Shown here one piece after another: positions 47,161 to 56,954 of a stretch of 64,000 bases of DNA. A program made the position numbers and the translations under genes. The stretch comes from Halopseudomonas xinjiangensis (lineage in GTDB: Bacteria > Pseudomonadota > Gammaproteobacteria > Pseudomonadales > Pseudomonadaceae), in the NCBI RefSeq assembly GCF_900104945.1, contig NZ_LT629736.1, positions 3,003,001-3,067,000 of the forward strand. The letters are read 5' to 3'. How positions within the stretch are numbered: position 1 is the first letter of the stretch; every line of letters starts with the position of its first letter. The notes beneath the pieces are model-generated. The model was not told where the DNA came from and made no database searches. It saw only the letters and a list, made by a program, of their open reading frames with translations.

Positions 47161-49332
47161 CTACAGCGGCTCCAGCTTGGCATAGGCGACCATCAGCCAC
47201 TTGCTGCCTTCATCATCGAAGTTCACCTGAATCCGCGCCTGCGCACCATGGCCTTCGTAGTTGAGCACTACGCCTTCGCCGAACAGCGAATGCATGACGC
47301 GCTGGCCCAGGGCGAAGCCGGTGCTTTCGCTGGCTTCCTGCTGGAACATGTTGTTCTTCGGCCCGAACGGGCGGCTGACCTGGCTGCTCAGGCGCACTTC
47401 CTTGATCAGCTCCGGCGGGATCTCACGGACGAAGCGCGAAACCTTGTTGAAGGTCTCGCTGCCGTACAGGCGGCGGGTTTCGGCCCAGGTGATCACCAGT
47501 TGCTGCATGGCGCGGGTGATGCCGACGTAAGCCAGGCGGCGCTCTTCTTCCAGCCGGCCGGGCTCTTCCAGGCTCATTTTGTGCGGGAACAGACCCTCTT
47601 CCACCCCAGCGAGGAACACCAGCGGGAATTCCAGACCTTTGGCGCTGTGCAGGGTCATCAGTTGCACGCTGTCTTCGTGGCGGTCGGCCTGGGTTTCGCC
47701 GGCTTCCAGCGAGGCGTGGGCGAGGAACGCGAGCAATGTGCTGCCCTCCTCTTCCTCTTCGATCACTTCGTTCTCGAAGCCGCGCGCGGCAGAGACCAGT
47801 TCTTCCAGGTTCTCGACGCGGGCCTGGGCCTTGTCGCCCTTTTCGTTCTCGTGAAAGCGCAGCAGGCCGCTGTGTTCGATCACCTGCTGGGTCATGCTGT
47901 ACAGCGGCAGGCCTTCGACGCGCAGGGCAATGTCTTCGATCAGCTGCAGGAAGGATTGCACGGCGTTGCCGGCGCGGCCGGTCAGACGCTTGAGGTCGAT
48001 CAGGTCGCACGCCGATTGCCACAGCGAGACGTCCTGTTCGCGGGCATGCTGGCGCAGCAGCTCGACGGTCTTGTCGCCGATCCCGCGGGTCGGCAGGTTG
48101 ATGATGCGCTCCAGCGCGCCATCGTCACCGCGGTTGGCCACCAGGCGCATATAGGCCATGGCGTTCTTGATCTCGGCGCGTTCGAAGAAGCGCTGGCCGC
48201 CATAGATGCGATACGGGATCGCTGCGCGCAGCAGCGCTTCTTCCAATACGCGGGACTGGGCGTTCGAGCGATAGAGAATGGCGATCTCGCTGCGCGCCAG
48301 ACCTGTGGCGATGCCCTGCTCGATGCGCTCGACGATGAAGCGCGCTTCATCCTGTTCGTTGTAGCCGGCATACAGCGAGATCGGATCGCCTTCGCAGCCT
48401 TCGGTCCACAGCTCCTTGCCCATGCGCCCTGCGTTGTTGCCGATCAACGAGTTGGCCGCACGGAGAATGCAGGCAGTGGAGCGGTAGTTCTGCTCCAGAC
48501 GGATCAGCTCGGCGTTGGGGTAGTCGGTCTGGAACTGCTGAATGTTCTCGATGCGCGCGCCGCGCCAGCCGTAGATCGACTGGTCGTCATCACCCACCAC
48601 CATCAGGCTGGGATTCTTGCCGGCGATCAGCCGCAGCCAGGCGTACTGCACTGCGTTGGTGTCCTGGAACTCGTCGACCAGCATGTGGCGGAAGCGCGCC
48701 TGGTACTGCTCGCGCAGGCTGACGTTGTCGCGCCACAGCTCCAGCGAGCGCAGCAGCAGCTCGGCAAAGTCGACCACCCCGGCGCGCGCGCAGGCCTGCT
48801 CGTAGGCCTGGTAGATACGCTGCATGGTGGCGAGGAACACATCGCCGGCCGGCTGAATGTGCTGCGGGCGCAAGCCTTCATCCTTCTGCCCGTTGATCCA
48901 CCACTGCGCCTGACGCGGCGCCCATTGGTTCTCGTCCAGGTTCAGCTCGCGGATGACGCGCTTGACCAGCCGCAGCTGATCGTCGCTGTCGAGAATCTGG
49001 AACTGCTCGGCCAGTCCGGCTTCACGCCAATGCGCACGCAGCAGGCGGTGCGCCAGGCCGTGAAAGGTGCCCACCCACATACCCTGCGGCGAAATGCCCA
49101 GCAGCTGCTCGATGCGATGACGCATCTCGTAGGCGGCCTTGTTGGTGAAGGTCACCGAAAGCACGCTCCACGGCGAGGCGTTCTCGACCTGGATCAGCCA
49201 GGCGATGCGGTGAACCAGGACCCGGGTCTTGCCGGAACCGGCGCCAGCCAGCACCAGCTGCTGGCCGACCGAAGCGGAAACGGCCTGGCGTTGGGCGTCA
49301 TTGAGCGAGTTGAGCAGATGAGAAATATCCAT
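47161..49332 (-). CDS. uvrD: DNA helicase II UvrD
   Basis: A 723-residue superfamily 1 helicase for nucleotide-excision and mismatch repair. It has Walker A (GAGSGKTRVLVHR, residues 30-36), the DEFQDT box, the GDDDQSIYGWRGA motif, and VMTLHSAKGLEFPLVFLAGVEEG near the C terminus. The C-terminal 50 residues form the UvrD Tudor-like tail (RVMHSLFGEGVVLNYEG). The uvrD-GGDEF/EAL-zwf order matches P. aeruginosa from memory. Confidence 0.97.
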   Translation of the reverse strand: MDISHLLNSLNDAQRQAVSASVGQQLVLAGAGSGKTRVLVHRIAWLIQVENASPWSVLSVTFTNKAAYEMRHRIEQLLGISPQGMWVGTFHGLAHRLLRAHWREAGLAEQFQILDSDDQLRLVKRVIRELNLDENQWAPRQAQWWINGQKDEGLRPQHIQPAGDVFLATMQRIYQAYEQACARAGVVDFAELLLRSLELWRDNVSLREQYQARFRHMLVDEFQDTNAVQYAWLRLIAGKNPSLMVVGDDDQSIYGWRGARIENIQQFQTDYPNAELIRLEQNYRSTACILRAANSLIGNNAGRMGKELWTEGCEGDPISLYAGYNEQDEARFIVERIEQGIATGLARSEIAILYRSNAQSRVLEEALLRAAIPYRIYGGQRFFERAEIKNAMAYMRLVANRGDDGALERIINLPTRGIGDKTVELLRQHAREQDVSLWQSACDLIDLKRLTGRAGNAVQSFLQLIEDIALRVEGLPLYSMTQQVIEHSGLLRFHENEKGDKAQARVENLEELVSAARGFENEVIEEEEEGSTLLAFLAHASLEAGETQADRHEDSVQLMTLHSAKGLEFPLVFLAGVEEGLFPHKMSLEEPGRLEEERRLAYVGITRAMQQLVITWAETRRLYGSETFNKVSRFVREIPPELIKEVRLSSQVSRPFGPKNNMFQQEASESTGFALGQRVMHSLFGEGVVLNYEGHGAQARIQVNFDDEGSKWLMVAYAKLEPL

Positions 49333-49548
49333 CGGCGCATTCTACCAGCGACAACCCAACCGCCGGAAGAAAACCGCCCAAGGCGTGTTCCAGACGCTAT
49401 TGGCCACGTTTTTCTGCGACCCGGGGGCTGTGCTGGCACTTAGGGCTCGTGTAAGGTGAGTCGCAGGGGAGCATCGCAGGCGCGTCGGGTGTTTGCGATG
49501 ACAATGAAATAACAAGAGACGCTTAGCGTTCAGAGGAAGCACGTCACT

Positions 49549-52398
49549 ATGGCGTTTCCGCATCATGCAATTCCGACATCGCGTCAGAAGGACCTGCGCA
49601 TACGGCAGCTTGATCTGCTGTACGAGTACTCGCGTCTGCCGCAATGGCTGATCATGCTCGCCGCGTTGGTAACATCGGTACTGGTCTGGGACCACGTCGC
49701 CCACCACCTCCTCATCGGTTGGCTGTTGTCGCTCGTGGTGCTGGCTCTTCTACGCAGCCAGCTGGTCAAGCGCTACCATGCAGCGAACGATACCCACCGT
49801 CTGCGCCTGCGCTGGCGCGCGATGTTCTATCTCGGCAACCTGCTTACCGGGCTGAGCCTGGGTATCGCACAGATTCTCATGGTGCCGCTGGACAATTTCA
49901 CGGTACAGGCTCCGGTATATGGGCTGGCCAGCGGCGCCGGCATCTGCGTGGCAGTGATCTATGCCAACCGCTTCCTGGCCTTCGCCACCTTCGTGATTCC
50001 AGCGTTCGTTCCGGCGACCATCTATCTCATCAGTCAGGATGACCCAACCAGCCCCTACTGGGGAATGATGGGCATCACCCTGTTCGGCTGCATCCTGCTG
50101 GCCGGTGCGTTCGTCAATCGCTCATCGCTGCGCGCACTGGTTGCCAGCGAACACAGCAATGCCCTGGTTACGCGGCTGGAAGAAGCCCGTGTACAGGCCG
50201 AAGGACTGAACCAGCAGTTGGCCCGCGAAATACAGCAGCGCCGCCAGGCCGAGCAGAACCTGCGTGAGAGCCATGACATTCTCGAGCAGCGCGTCGAACA
50301 GCGCACCGCCGAATTGGAAGAAGCCGGCCATGCGCTGCGCTCCAACCAGGCGCAGCTGAGCCTGGCGCTCGAGGCCAGTGAACTGGGCCTGTGGGACTGG
50401 GACCTGGCCTCCGATCGCGTCTACCACTCGCACGTCGAGGAAATCTTCGGGCTGTCGGCCGATGCGGTGCGCAGCATGGAACAGGACCTTCGCCCGCTGG
50501 TGCACCCGGACGATGCCGAGCCGGTTCGCCAGGCACTGGTTCGCCACCTCAAGGACCAGACCTCTGCCTACCGCATCGAGTACCGCGTGCGCCATGCCGA
50601 TGGCCGCTGGGTGTGGGTCGAAGACAGCGGCCGCGCAGTCGAGCGTGATGATCAAGGCCGTGTGCTGCGCATGATCGGTACCCGCCGCGATATCACCCCC
50701 CGGCGGCATCAGGCCGAGGCCGCGCAGCTGGCCGCGACCGTGTTCGAGGCCACATCCGAAGGCATCTTCATTCTCGATCCGCAGCTCAACATTCTCACGG
50801 TGAACAAGGCGTTCAGCGTGATCACCGGATATTCCGCCGATGACGCCATCGGGCGACGCATCATCAACATGGGGATGGAGAAGGACCGCGAGGACTTCGA
50901 TCGCTTGCGCAAGGTGCTGCATGATCAGGATCGCTGGCAAGGCGAGCGCATCGGCCAGCGCCGCAGCGGCGAGCAGTATCCGCAATGGCTGCAGCTGGCC
51001 GTGGTGCGTGATGCTCACGGCCAGCTCACCCATTACGTGGGCTTCTTCGCCGACCTGACCACCCGCCGGCAAACCGAAGAGCAGGTGCGATACCTGACCA
51101 ACTACGATCCGCTGACCCAGCTGGCCAACCGCAACCTCTTCACCCAGCGACTCAGCGAAACCACCGGCCGTGCACGCAAGAGCGGTGAACAGCTGGCGGT
51201 GATGCATATCGATCTGGACCGCTTCAAATACATTAACGATACCCTCGGCCACGACGTCGCTGACCAGCTGTTGCGCACCGTCGCCAAGCGGTTGAATGAT
51301 CTGGTGCCGGACGCGGAGATTCTCGCGCGGCTGTCCGCAGACGAATTCGTGGTGATCGTCGAGCAGCGTACGGCGAAGGACGAGCTGGTGCGCCTGGCCG
51401 AGCAGCTGCTCGAAGGGCTCAAGCACCCGGTGACCATCGATGGGCACGAGCTGGTGGTCACCGCATCGATCGGCATCAGCCAGTTCCCGCAGACGGCGCG
51501 TGACGCCCTGCTGATGATTACCCAGGCCAACCAGGCCATGCAGCACGCCAAACACCTGGGCGGTAACAGCTTCCAGTTCTTCACTCGCGACCTGCAGTCC
51601 TACAGCCTCGAGCGTCTGCAGTTGGAGAATCAGCTGCGCAAGGCGCTCGACGAGAACCAATTGGTGGTGCATTACCAGCCCAAGCTGCACCTTGCCAGCG
51701 ACCGCATTCGCAGCGCGGAAGCGCTGGTGCGCTGGAAGCATCCGCAGCGCGGCCTGATCATGCCCGGCGAGTTCATCGAGATGGCCGAGGAAACCGGCCT
51801 GATCCTGGCGCTGGGCGACATCGTGCTACAGCAGGCCTGTGCCCAGGCCAGCCGCTGGTACCACCAGGGCCCAACGGCGATTGCGGTGGCAGTCAACCTG
51901 TCGGTTCAGCAGTTGCGTCAGAGCCAGTTCGCCCAGCGTGTGAAGGGCATTCTGGAAGAGTGTGATCTACCGGCATCGATGCTGGAGCTGGAGTTGACCG
52001 AGAGCATGCTGCTGGAACACTCCGACGAGGTAACCCGCAACGTGGCGGAACTGCAGGAGATGGGCATTCGTCTGTCGGTGGACGATTTCGGTACGGGCTA
52101 TTCATCGCTGGCCTACCTCAAGCGCTTCCCGCTGCATACGCTGAAGATCGATCGTACCTTCGTGTCCGGGCTCGATGAGGAGGGTCGCGACGCGGCTATC
52201 GTCTGCGCGATCATCGCCATGTCACACAGTCTGGGGTTGAATGTCGTGGCCGAGGGCGTCGAGCATCACTCGCAGCTGGCCTTCCTCAAGGCCAATGGCT
52301 GTGACGAGGTACAGGGTTATCTGATCAGCCGGCCGCTACCGGCCAGGGAATTCACCGCACTGCTCGACAGCGAAAGCTCGACCAGCCCGACACACTGA
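49549..52398 (+). CDS. Membrane PAS-GGDEF-EAL protein with degenerate GGDEF
   Basis: A 949-residue c-di-GMP-related protein. Residues about 30-190 have about six membrane segments, then a coiled coil (about 195-265). Two PAS domains follow (about 270-390 and 395-515), then GGDEF (about 520-680) and EAL (about 690-945). The cyclase signature is replaced by SADEF (ARLSADEFVVIVE), so cyclase activity is doubtful. The EAL motif (SAEALVRWKHP) and DDFGTGYSSLAYL are intact, so it is probably a phosphodiesterase. Confidence 0.95.
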   Translation: MAFPHHAIPTSRQKDLRIRQLDLLYEYSRLPQWLIMLAALVTSVLVWDHVAHHLLIGWLLSLVVLALLRSQLVKRYHAANDTHRLRLRWRAMFYLGNLLTGLSLGIAQILMVPLDNFTVQAPVYGLASGAGICVAVIYANRFLAFATFVIPAFVPATIYLISQDDPTSPYWGMMGITLFGCILLAGAFVNRSSLRALVASEHSNALVTRLEEARVQAEGLNQQLAREIQQRRQAEQNLRESHDILEQRVEQRTAELEEAGHALRSNQAQLSLALEASELGLWDWDLASDRVYHSHVEEIFGLSADAVRSMEQDLRPLVHPDDAEPVRQALVRHLKDQTSAYRIEYRVRHADGRWVWVEDSGRAVERDDQGRVLRMIGTRRDITPRRHQAEAAQLAATVFEATSEGIFILDPQLNILTVNKAFSVITGYSADDAIGRRIINMGMEKDREDFDRLRKVLHDQDRWQGERIGQRRSGEQYPQWLQLAVVRDAHGQLTHYVGFFADLTTRRQTEEQVRYLTNYDPLTQLANRNLFTQRLSETTGRARKSGEQLAVMHIDLDRFKYINDTLGHDVADQLLRTVAKRLNDLVPDAEILARLSADEFVVIVEQRTAKDELVRLAEQLLEGLKHPVTIDGHELVVTASIGISQFPQTARDALLMITQANQAMQHAKHLGGNSFQFFTRDLQSYSLERLQLENQLRKALDENQLVVHYQPKLHLASDRIRSAEALVRWKHPQRGLIMPGEFIEMAEETGLILALGDIVLQQACAQASRWYHQGPTAIAVAVNLSVQQLRQSQFAQRVKGILEECDLPASMLELELTESMLLEHSDEVTRNVAELQEMGIRLSVDDFGTGYSSLAYLKRFPLHTLKIDRTFVSGLDEEGRDAAIVCAIIAMSHSLGLNVVAEGVEHHSQLAFLKANGCDEVQGYLISRPLPAREFTALLDSESSTSPTH

Positions 52399-52413
52399 GC
52401 GTCGAGCATCAGC

Positions 52414-53883
52414 TCAGCGTTCGTCGAACCAGGCGTGGCCGCTGCGTTCCAGCAGACTGTCTGCCGCATCCGGGCCGCGACTGCCGGCAGCGTAGCGCTT
52501 CGGTGACCGGTAGCAGTCCTGCCAGCCTTCGATAATCGGATCGACCCAACGCCAGGCGGCCTCGATTTCGTCGCGGCGCATGAACAGCGTGGCATCGCCC
52601 TGAATCACATCCAGCAGCAGCCGCTCGTACGCTTCCCAACGCCGCCGCTTGAAAGCTTCGGCGAAGTGCAGGTCCAGGTCGACTTCCTGCAACAACATGC
52701 CCCGCCCCGGTGACTTGGCCATCAGCGACAGGCTGATGCTCTCTTCCGGCTGCAGCCGGATGACCAGCCGGTTACCCGCCAACTGGTCGTTACTTTGCGG
52801 GAACAGCCGGTGCGGCACCGACTTGAACTGCACGATGATCTCGGACTTGCGCTGCGACGTGGCCTTGCCGGTACGCAGAAAGAACGGCACGCCGGCCCAG
52901 CGCCAGCTATCCACCTCGGCGCGCAGGGCGACGAAGGTTTCGGTGTTGCTGTCGTGGTCGACGCTCTTCTCGAAGTAATAGGCCGGCAGGGTTTCCCCGG
53001 CGCGGCTGCCCTTGGAATACTGCCCGCGTACGGTGCGATCCTGGACGTCCATCCCGGTAATCGGTCGCAGGGCCTCGAGCACCTTGAGCTTCTCGTTACG
53101 CACCGCCTCAGGCTCGAAATGCACCGGTGCTTCCATCGCGACCAGGCAGAGCAGCTGCAGCAAATGGTTTTGCATCATGTCGCGCATGGCCCCGGCGCGG
53201 TCGTAATAGTCGCCGCGATTTTCCACCCCGACGGTTTCCAGCACGCTGATCTGCACATGGTCCACGTGCGCGTTGCGCCAGAGCGGCTCGAACAGCGCGT
53301 TGCCGAAGCGCAGGGCAAGCAGATTCTGTACCGCTTCCTTGCCCAGGTAGTGATCGATCCGAAACACCCGCGATTCGTCGAACACCTTGCCGATTTCGTC
53401 GTTGATGCGGTTGGCTGTGCTCAGGCTCTCGCCGAGCGGTTTCTCCAGCACGATGCGCGCCCCGGCGTTGGCCAGGCCAACCGAATCGAGATGCTGGGCG
53501 ATGACGGCGAAGAGGTTGGGCGTTGTCGCCAGATAGAACACCCGCACTCGCCCGGGCTGGTCGCCGAGCGCCTTGGCCAGACGCGGGAAGGCGACACGCT
53601 GGGCCGCGTCCAGGCTGACGTAGCTGAAGCGTTCGGCAAAGGCATCCCAGGTGGCGGAGTCGAAGTCAGCCTTGGCTACATGCTGGCTGACATGGCGACG
53701 CATCAGCCGGCTGTAACTGGCCACGTCATGCTGGGCGCGGGCCAGCGCGACGATCCGCGTCTTCGGGTGCAGGTGGCGCTCGCGGTGGAGGTAGTAGAGA
53801 GCCGGCAGCAGCTTGCGCATGGCCAGATCACCGGTGCCGCCGAACACCACGATATCGCATTCGAGAGGGCTATCGATGGACAT
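52414..53883 (-). CDS. zwf: Glucose-6-phosphate 1-dehydrogenase
   Basis: A 489-residue enzyme that oxidises glucose 6-phosphate to 6-phosphogluconolactone with NADP+. It has the nucleotide-binding motif GGTGDLAMRKLLPALYYLHR and the active-site segment RIDHYLGKEAVQNLLALRFGN. It feeds the Entner-Doudoroff and pentose phosphate pathways. It is divergent from hexR, with a HexR palindrome between, so repression by HexR is expected. Confidence 0.97.
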   Translation of the reverse strand: MSIDSPLECDIVVFGGTGDLAMRKLLPALYYLHRERHLHPKTRIVALARAQHDVASYSRLMRRHVSQHVAKADFDSATWDAFAERFSYVSLDAAQRVAFPRLAKALGDQPGRVRVFYLATTPNLFAVIAQHLDSVGLANAGARIVLEKPLGESLSTANRINDEIGKVFDESRVFRIDHYLGKEAVQNLLALRFGNALFEPLWRNAHVDHVQISVLETVGVENRGDYYDRAGAMRDMMQNHLLQLLCLVAMEAPVHFEPEAVRNEKLKVLEALRPITGMDVQDRTVRGQYSKGSRAGETLPAYYFEKSVDHDSNTETFVALRAEVDSWRWAGVPFFLRTGKATSQRKSEIIVQFKSVPHRLFPQSNDQLAGNRLVIRLQPEESISLSLMAKSPGRGMLLQEVDLDLHFAEAFKRRRWEAYERLLLDVIQGDATLFMRRDEIEAAWRWVDPIIEGWQDCYRSPKRYAAGSRGPDAADSLLERSGHAWFDER

Positions 53884-53917
53884 GCCGGACCTCCATCAAG
53901 GGCAGTGAGGCGCGTTC

Positions 53918-53932
53918 TGTAGTATAACTACA
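53918..53932. promoter_or_regulatory. HexR operator between zwf and hexR
   Basis: The palindrome TGTAGT-ATA-ACTACA has perfect 6-bp arms and matches the known HexR consensus TGTARTWWWAYTACA. It lies 35 bp before zwf and 46 bp before hexR. Confidence 0.85.
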
Positions 53933-53977
53933 CGACACCCCGTTCTTCGGGTCACCAGAGACTAACACGAAGCCGCC

Positions 53978-54853
53978 GTGAATCTGCTCCAGCACATCGC
54001 CGCCAGCCGACAACAGCTGCGCAAATCCGAGCTCAAGGTAGCCGACCATGTCCTGGCCCAGGCGGCGCAGGTCATGCATTCGTCGATGGCCGACCTTGCC
54101 CGCGAGGTGGGCGTCAGCGAGCCGACCATCGTGCGCTTCTGCCGGGCGATCGGCTGTACCGGCTTCCAGGACCTCAAGCTGCGCCTGGCCCAGAGCCTGG
54201 CGGCGGGTGCCAACTTCGGCCAGTTCTCGATCAGTGAAGACGACAGCGTCGATGAGCTGTCGCACAAGATCTTCGATACCACCCTGGCAACCCTGATGGA
54301 CGTGCGCGAGCGGCTCGACCCGCGCGCCACCGAACAGGCCATCGAAGCGCTGGCCTCGGCGCGCCGGGTCGAATTCTACGGCTTCGGCGCGTCCGGCGCG
54401 GTCGCCAGTGACGCCCAGCACAAGTTCTTCCGTCTGCAGGTGAGCACCGCCGCCTACTCCGATCCGCACATGCAGGCGATGTCCGCCGTCACCCTGGGAC
54501 CGGAAGATGTCGCCGTGGCAATTTCCCAGACCGGCCGTACCAAGGATCTGCTGCATACCGCCGGGTTAGTAGTGGACAGCGGCGCCACGCTGATCAGCCT
54601 GTGCCCGAGCCAGACGCCGCTGGCCGAGCTGGCCCGGGTGCATATTCCCATCGACGTACCGGAGGATACCGACATCTATACGCCGCTCTCCTCGCGCATC
54701 GCCCATCTGGTGGTGATCGACGTGCTGGCCATGGGACTGTCGATGCGCCGTGGTCCGGAGCTGGTCAACCATCTGAAGAACGTCAAGCGCAGCCTGCGCG
54801 GTCTGCGCCTCTCGGCGCGAGCCGGTCAGCGTAGTCCGGACGCACAGGAGTAA
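53978..54853 (+). CDS. hexR: HexR-type RpiR family regulator
   Basis: A 291-residue repressor. The N-terminal HTH (MADLAREVGVSEPTIVRFCR) is followed by a SIS sugar-phosphate domain (about 120-260, FYGFGASGAVASDAQHKFFR, AISQTGRTKDLL). HexR is released from DNA by 2-keto-3-deoxy-6-phosphogluconate. It starts at GTG. It precedes ppiC by 2 bp. Confidence 0.95.
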   Translation: MNLLQHIAASRQQLRKSELKVADHVLAQAAQVMHSSMADLAREVGVSEPTIVRFCRAIGCTGFQDLKLRLAQSLAAGANFGQFSISEDDSVDELSHKIFDTTLATLMDVRERLDPRATEQAIEALASARRVEFYGFGASGAVASDAQHKFFRLQVSTAAYSDPHMQAMSAVTLGPEDVAVAISQTGRTKDLLHTAGLVVDSGATLISLCPSQTPLAELARVHIPIDVPEDTDIYTPLSSRIAHLVVIDVLAMGLSMRRGPELVNHLKNVKRSLRGLRLSARAGQRSPDAQE

Positions 54854-54855
54854 GC

Positions 54856-55134
54856 ATGCCAGTAGCCATGGCGCGTCATATTCTGGTGAAAACCGAGGCC
54901 GAAGCGGCGCAATTGAAAAAGCGCCTGGCCGCGGGAGAAGCCTTCGATGTGCTGGCGCGCAAACATTCCCTGTGTGCTTCGCGTAAGCGCGGTGGTGATC
55001 TGGGCGAGGTGCGACCGGGGCAGATGGTGCGCGCCATCGACCAGATCATCTTCAAGAAGCCACTAAAGACCATCCATGGTCCGGTAAAAACCCAGTTCGG
55101 CTATCACCTGGTGCAAGTGTTCTACCGGGACTGA
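54856..55134 (+). CDS. ppiC: Parvulin-type peptidyl-prolyl isomerase PpiC
   Basis: A 92-residue small parvulin matching E. coli PpiC in length and motifs: RHILVKTEAEAAQLKKRL, SRKRGGDLGEVRPGQMV, GPVKTQFGYHLVQVFYRD. It has no signal peptide and acts in the cytosol. It probably shares a transcript with hexR. Confidence 0.94.
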   Translation: MPVAMARHILVKTEAEAAQLKKRLAAGEAFDVLARKHSLCASRKRGGDLGEVRPGQMVRAIDQIIFKKPLKTIHGPVKTQFGYHLVQVFYRD

Positions 55135-55141
55135 GCGAGCC

Positions 55142-55615
55142 TCAACGCGTCATGCCGGTACGCTCGTGCCACTCGGCCAGCGACTCGTCCGGGTACTCCT
55201 CGAACTCCTTGTCGTTCGGACCTGCATCGATTTCAACCCAATTCGCCCGCGAGCCAAGCATCATATGTGTGTGCTCGGGCGGTACGGGCAGGTCGGTATC
55301 GATCGCCGAGGCGAACGGGTGAACGAGCTCCGGCCAATCCGGGCTGAACAACCACAACCCGCTGCCACACAGATGACAGAAATGCCGCTCGGCACTGCTG
55401 GCGCTGCCGTCCGGCATCTTCGCGTGGTACATGGTGATGTGTTCCTGACCGGTCACCTTCAGCGTCGTCGCGTCGCCGCCCAGGTTGATGGCGTAGCCAC
55501 CACCACCCTGGGTCTTGCGACAGATTGAGCAATAGCATCGCTGATAGGGCACCGGATGGGCGCTGTCGAGCTCGAAGCGAACCGAGCCGCAGTGACACGA
55601 ACCTTCAAGTCGCAT
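55142..55615 (-). CDS. GFA family zinc protein
   Basis: A 157-residue GFA-family protein with zinc-ligand clusters GSCHCGSVRFEL, QRCYCSICRKTQGGGGY and RHFCHLCGSGLWLF. It is longer at the C terminus than the other two and belongs to a different subgroup. Its role is unknown. It follows the small membrane-protein gene on the same strand by 8 bp. Confidence 0.92.
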   Translation of the reverse strand: MRLEGSCHCGSVRFELDSAHPVPYQRCYCSICRKTQGGGGYAINLGGDATTLKVTGQEHITMYHAKMPDGSASSAERHFCHLCGSGLWLFSPDWPELVHPFASAIDTDLPVPPEHTHMMLGSRANWVEIDAGPNDKEFEEYPDESLAEWHERTGMTR

Positions 55616-55623
55616 GTTTCACC

Positions 55624-56181
55624 TCAATGAAATTCCGCTCGAACGGGCGCCGAACACAGCCGGCGAATCACCCAGCCAATCAGCGCGCACACCAGAAGGG
55701 TGAACACCGTGCCGAACAGCAGCGAGGGCATGCTCGGCCCACGGAACACCGGTTGGTAGGCTGCCGCGGTGGCCGGCGCGTCGAATGGTGCGGTCTGCCA
55801 CAGCATCAGGATGCTGCCGACCGCCCAGAGAATCATCAGTCCCAGCACCACGATGAACATCAGCCGTGCCCAGTTGAAACGCTTGAGCAGGCCGATCGCG
55901 GCGATCAGTACAAGCATCGAAACGAACAGGTTCGACAGCGTCATCCAGGCCAGATTGTCGAGCACGAAGGCCGACAGGCTTGCCGCCTCGCCCTGCGCCG
56001 CCGCCGTAGCCTGATATTGGTCGATTACCTCCACCAATGGCGGCCAGAACAGCAATGCCAGCGCCTGACCCAGCGCAATCGCGACACTGAAGCCGGAAAT
56101 GACGATGAAGATCCAGGCCACACCGGTGACGAATCCCGACGGTGCAGCCGGTCCCGTAGCCGAATACGCGGGCTCAGCCAC
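55624..56181 (-). CDS. Small integral membrane protein, unknown
   Basis: A 185-residue protein with four hydrophobic segments, at about 20-48, 80-100, 105-125 and 150-172. No known family is recognised. It overlaps the end of sodC by 8 bp and is followed by the GFA gene, so a three-gene operon is likely. Confidence 0.82.
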   Translation of the reverse strand: MAEPAYSATGPAAPSGFVTGVAWIFIVISGFSVAIALGQALALLFWPPLVEVIDQYQATAAAQGEAASLSAFVLDNLAWMTLSNLFVSMLVLIAAIGLLKRFNWARLMFIVVLGLMILWAVGSILMLWQTAPFDAPATAAAYQPVFRGPSMPSLLFGTVFTLLVCALIGWVIRRLCSAPVRAEFH

Positions 56182-56701
56182 TGATCACCCCGCATGCCAC
56201 GCGAGCTCCACCGCCGCCGAGCGATTCCGGCTGGTCGGAGTAATTGTCGCCACCGGCGTGAATCATCAGGGCACGGTCGGCAATGGTTGAGACCTTGTCC
56301 AGGCGTGGGGCGAGGACCGGATGCTCGGCATTGCCGTTTTCGTCGACGTACAGCGCCGGCAAATCACCCATGTGGCCGTCGGCATAAGGACCCTCATGCT
56401 GATCGGCGTTTTCGGGCGTGTAATGCCCACCGGCAGCCGCCGCCGCGGTCATGTCGCCGTCCTTCTCAGCCGGCTCGCAGCTGGGGTTCTGATGCACGTG
56501 AAAGCCGTGCAGACCCGGCTCCAGACCCCGCAGGTTCGGCTCGAACAGCAGGCCGTGTTCGGTTTCGCTGATCCGCACGACGCCGATGGTCTCGTGTTTG
56601 CCTTCGGCGCTGACCTTGTGCATGGTGACTTCCCGCTCGGCGGCCTGCGCTACGCCAGCCGCGAGCGCTGCGCACATTACGATGCAATGTTTCAGTTTCA
56701 T
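56174..56701 (-). CDS. sodC: Periplasmic Cu/Zn superoxide dismutase
   Basis: A 175-residue SodC with signal peptide MKLKHCIVMCAALAAGVAQA. Copper/zinc ligands are in GFHVHQNPSCE, GGHYTPENADQHEGPYADGH and MIHAGGDNYSDQP. The C-terminal GGGGARVACGVI carries the disulfide partner and active-site Arg. It removes superoxide in the periplasm. The start at 56701 is preferred over 56776 because it opens the signal peptide. Confidence 0.95.
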   Translation of the reverse strand: MKLKHCIVMCAALAAGVAQAAEREVTMHKVSAEGKHETIGVVRISETEHGLLFEPNLRGLEPGLHGFHVHQNPSCEPAEKDGDMTAAAAAGGHYTPENADQHEGPYADGHMGDLPALYVDENGNAEHPVLAPRLDKVSTIADRALMIHAGGDNYSDQPESLGGGGARVACGVISG

Positions 56702-56954
56702 CTTCGGTGTCTCCTGCCATGACATGTACAGCTTCTGACCGGGCCCTGCGGCACGCGTTCCGAAGGCTGGCTGCAAGTGCGCGCCGAGGCACCGATGCGC
56801 TCAGTCGGAACAAGCCAGAGCGCCACCGGTCTGATGGGATAAGCGGGTACGCAGCGACGTGCCAAACCATCAATCGCTTGGGGTTTCGACGCGAATGTCG
56901 TATAAGGGACCGGGCTGAAATCACGTCCATTCCAGGCCAGCAGCAGGGTAGTGC

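Noticed and set aside
47248-49443. A 731-codon open frame antisense to uvrD
   Set aside because: It is a high-GC shadow of the uvrD frame; the uvrD product is complete with all helicase motifs and the antisense protein resembles nothing.
50122-51741. A 539-codon open frame antisense to the GGDEF/EAL gene
   Set aside because: A shadow of codon bias in the real gene, with no recognisable domain.
49549-52398. The GGDEF/EAL protein as an active diguanylate cyclase
   Set aside because: The signature is SADEF rather than GGDEF, so cyclase activity is not supported.
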